Source: a bacterium (GTDB lineage: Bacteria; Hinthialibacterota; Hinthialibacteria; H5-UNCL2). From it: DNA of 64,000 bases. The position numbers and the translations under genes are program-made. The notes under the pieces are model-generated. The model saw nothing but the letters and a program-made list of their open reading frames with translations, was not told the DNA's origin and did no database searches. The stretch's first letter is position 1; the number at the start of each line of letters is the position of its first letter. Below are positions 62,849 to 64,000 of the stretch, one piece after another. The DNA lies in the NCBI GenBank assembly GCA_015075175.1, contig JABTUV010000002.1, forward strand, positions 186,001 through 250,000. The letters are read 5' to 3'.

Positions 62849-64000
62849 TCACGACGGCGGCCTGGCCGCCTTGATGTTCGCCAGCAGGGTCTCGGCGCAG
62901 CGGCGCGCAAAGGCCTCGTCGTTGATGTTGCAGTCCATCTCGACGATCTCGATGTCGGGTCGGAGTTTCTCCTTCAGAGCGTCGTAGCAGGCGCGATCCG
63001 CCTCCGGCCACCAGAAGGGGCCGCCGGGGGCGTCGATCATGGAGACGCCCCGCAAGGGAATCAAGACGGTCACGGGAGCCGTGGACAGGTTCAGTTTCTC
63101 CGCCATGTTTTCGCCGATCCTGCGATTCTCCTCCACGTCGGTGCGCATCAGGGTGACGTTGGGATTGTGCGGATAAAACCTGCGTCCCGAGAACCTGGCC
63201 GGGACGGTCTCGGGCGCCCAGAAGTTGACCATGTCCACGCAGCCGGGAACCACGACAGCGGGGATGCCGTGGCGGGCGGCGGCCGAGAGGCGCGTCGGCC
63301 CGGCGCTGAACACGCCGCCGACGATTTCGTCCGCCCACTCGGTCGTCGTGATGTCGAGCACGCCCGAAATGAGCCCGGATTCGACCAGCCCCTCCATGGT
63401 CCGACCTCCCGTGCCGGTACAATGGAAGACGAGAACCTCGTATCCGGCGGCCTCCAGGAGCTTGCGCGCGGCGGTCACGGCGGGGGTGGTATTGCCGAAC
63501 ATGCTGGCGGCGATGAGGGGCCGGTCGGCGCCGGTCTGGATGGTGGCCGTGCACATGCCGCAGATGGCGCCGGCGGCGCGGGCGAAGACCTCGCGGCTGA
63601 TGCGATTCAACCCCGCCACGTCCACGATGCTGGGAATCATCACGATGTCCTTGACGCCCACGTAGGCGGAGACGTCGCCGCCCGCGCAGGTGGACACCAT
63701 GACCTTAGGTACGCCGAAAGGCAGCTCGCGCATGGCGGCGCAGGCGACACTGGTTCCCCCCGTCCCACCCAGCGCCAGGACGCCGTCAAAGGCCTTTTCC
63801 TGATACAGCCTGGGCAGAAGCACGCCGGCGCCGCGGCTCATGGCGGCGACCGCCTCCCCGCGATCGCGGCGCTGGACCAGCTCGTCCAGATTCACGCCTG
63901 CCGCCGCGGCGACTTCTCGCCGCGTCACGTCCGGCTCTACCTGCGGCTTGTCCAGCACTCCGACGTCGATAAGCAGCGTCTTGCAGCCGTTAGCGTGGAT
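62849..64000 (-). CDS. Tm-1-like ATP-binding domain protein (UPF0261), N-terminus off the right edge
   Basis: 384 codons visible, open to the window end, where KTLLIDVGVLDKPQVEPDVT shows that about 20 N-terminal residues are missing. Family blocks: VLALGGTGGTSVACAAMREL, VMVSTCAGGDVSAYVGVKDI, AASMFGNTTPAVTAARKLLE, VPGCVDMVNFWAPETVPARF, and the C-terminal WWPEADRACYDALKE with CNINDEAFA. The plant homologue Tm-1 binds ATP and viral replicase; the bacterial role is unknown. Partner of the adjacent PEP-hydrolase-like gene: the two domains are fused in some fungi and plants. Confidence 0.95.
   Translation of the reverse strand: MHANGCKTLLIDVGVLDKPQVEPDVTRREVAAAAGVNLDELVQRRDRGEAVAAMSRGAGVLLPRLYQEKAFDGVLALGGTGGTSVACAAMRELPFGVPKVMVSTCAGGDVSAYVGVKDIVMIPSIVDVAGLNRISREVFARAAGAICGMCTATIQTGADRPLIAASMFGNTTPAVTAARKLLEAAGYEVLVFHCTGTGGRTMEGLVESGLISGVLDITTTEWADEIVGGVFSAGPTRLSAAARHGIPAVVVPGCVDMVNFWAPETVPARFSGRRFYPHNPNVTLMRTDVEENRRIGENMAEKLNLSTAPVTVLIPLRGVSMIDAPGGPFWWPEADRACYDALKEKLRPDIEIVEMDCNINDEAFARRCAETLLANIKAARPPS

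Overview
GC-rich, densely coded chromosomal DNA from a Gram-negative-type bacterium. Envelope evidence: an LPS heptosyltransferase-like gene, an outer-membrane beta-barrel protein, lipoproteins, and many Sec or Tat signal peptides. Long Thr-Pro linkers, dockerin-like modules, a multiheme cytochrome, ThuA, DUF1080, SUMF1 and Gfo/Idh/MocA proteins, and very many small palindromic intergenic repeats together suggest an uncultured lineage of the PVC / Hydrogenedentota / Sumerlaeota kind. That placement is inference. The sequence looks like a metagenome-derived or error-prone assembly, because at least eleven otherwise well-preserved genes are broken by single-base frameshifts, often several within a few hundred bases. 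No phage, integrase, transposase, rRNA or CRISPR was seen.

Layout. 1-1.9 kb: two tandem oligopeptide-binding lipoproteins (minus). 2.2-3.3 kb: YihY/BrkB membrane protein. 3.6-13.5 kb: three co-directional genes for large secreted proteins (a 1532-aa protein with a Thr-Pro linker, a frameshifted fibronectin-like protein, and a thrombospondin-3/dockerin protein). 13.6-15.1 kb: glycogen synthase glgA (minus). 15.3-18.2 kb: cytochrome with about 21 haem-binding sites and an internal dockerin-like pair. 18.3-21.4 kb (minus): methyltransferase, secreted metalloprotease, HTH protein. 21.5-24 kb: SUMF1 protein and GT4 glycosyltransferase. 24.4-26.9 kb: hybrid histidine kinase. 26.8-29.8 kb (minus): ECF sigma factor, anti-sigma-like protein and STN/secretin-like protein. 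30.2-35.7 kb (minus): CreD-family protein, small hypothetical, ispH, winged-helix regulator with membrane partner, outer-membrane protein. 36.1-37.4 kb: three overlapping pseudopilin-like genes. 37.5-41.7 kb: heptosyltransferase, four-helix-bundle protein bracketed by 9-bp repeat arrays, threonine dehydratase, MFS transporter. 42 kb: tRNA-Gly. 42.2-49.4 kb: SBBP/dockerin protein, 1614-aa secreted fusion protein, DUF1080 lipoprotein. 49.7-54.3 kb: zinc-ribbon coiled coil, ABC-exporter permease, pseudopilin-like protein, argH. 54.7-64 kb (minus): alpha/beta hydrolase, then a run reading Tm-1-like protein, PEP-hydrolase-like protein, HEAT repeats, Gfo/Idh/MocA, ThuA, SGNH hydrolase.

How it fits together. 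Much of the window is an extracytoplasmic programme of secreted polymer-handling or surface proteins, several carrying dockerin-like EF-hand modules, together with peptide uptake, surface glycosylation, and an electron-transfer cytochrome. The rest is housekeeping (ispH, argH, glgA, tRNA-Gly). The most unusual layer is the repeat landscape. At least six families of short hairpins sit between genes, and several abut or supply stop codons. One family, a 9-bp GGGACCNAT array forming long hairpins, brackets the four-helix-bundle gene on both sides.
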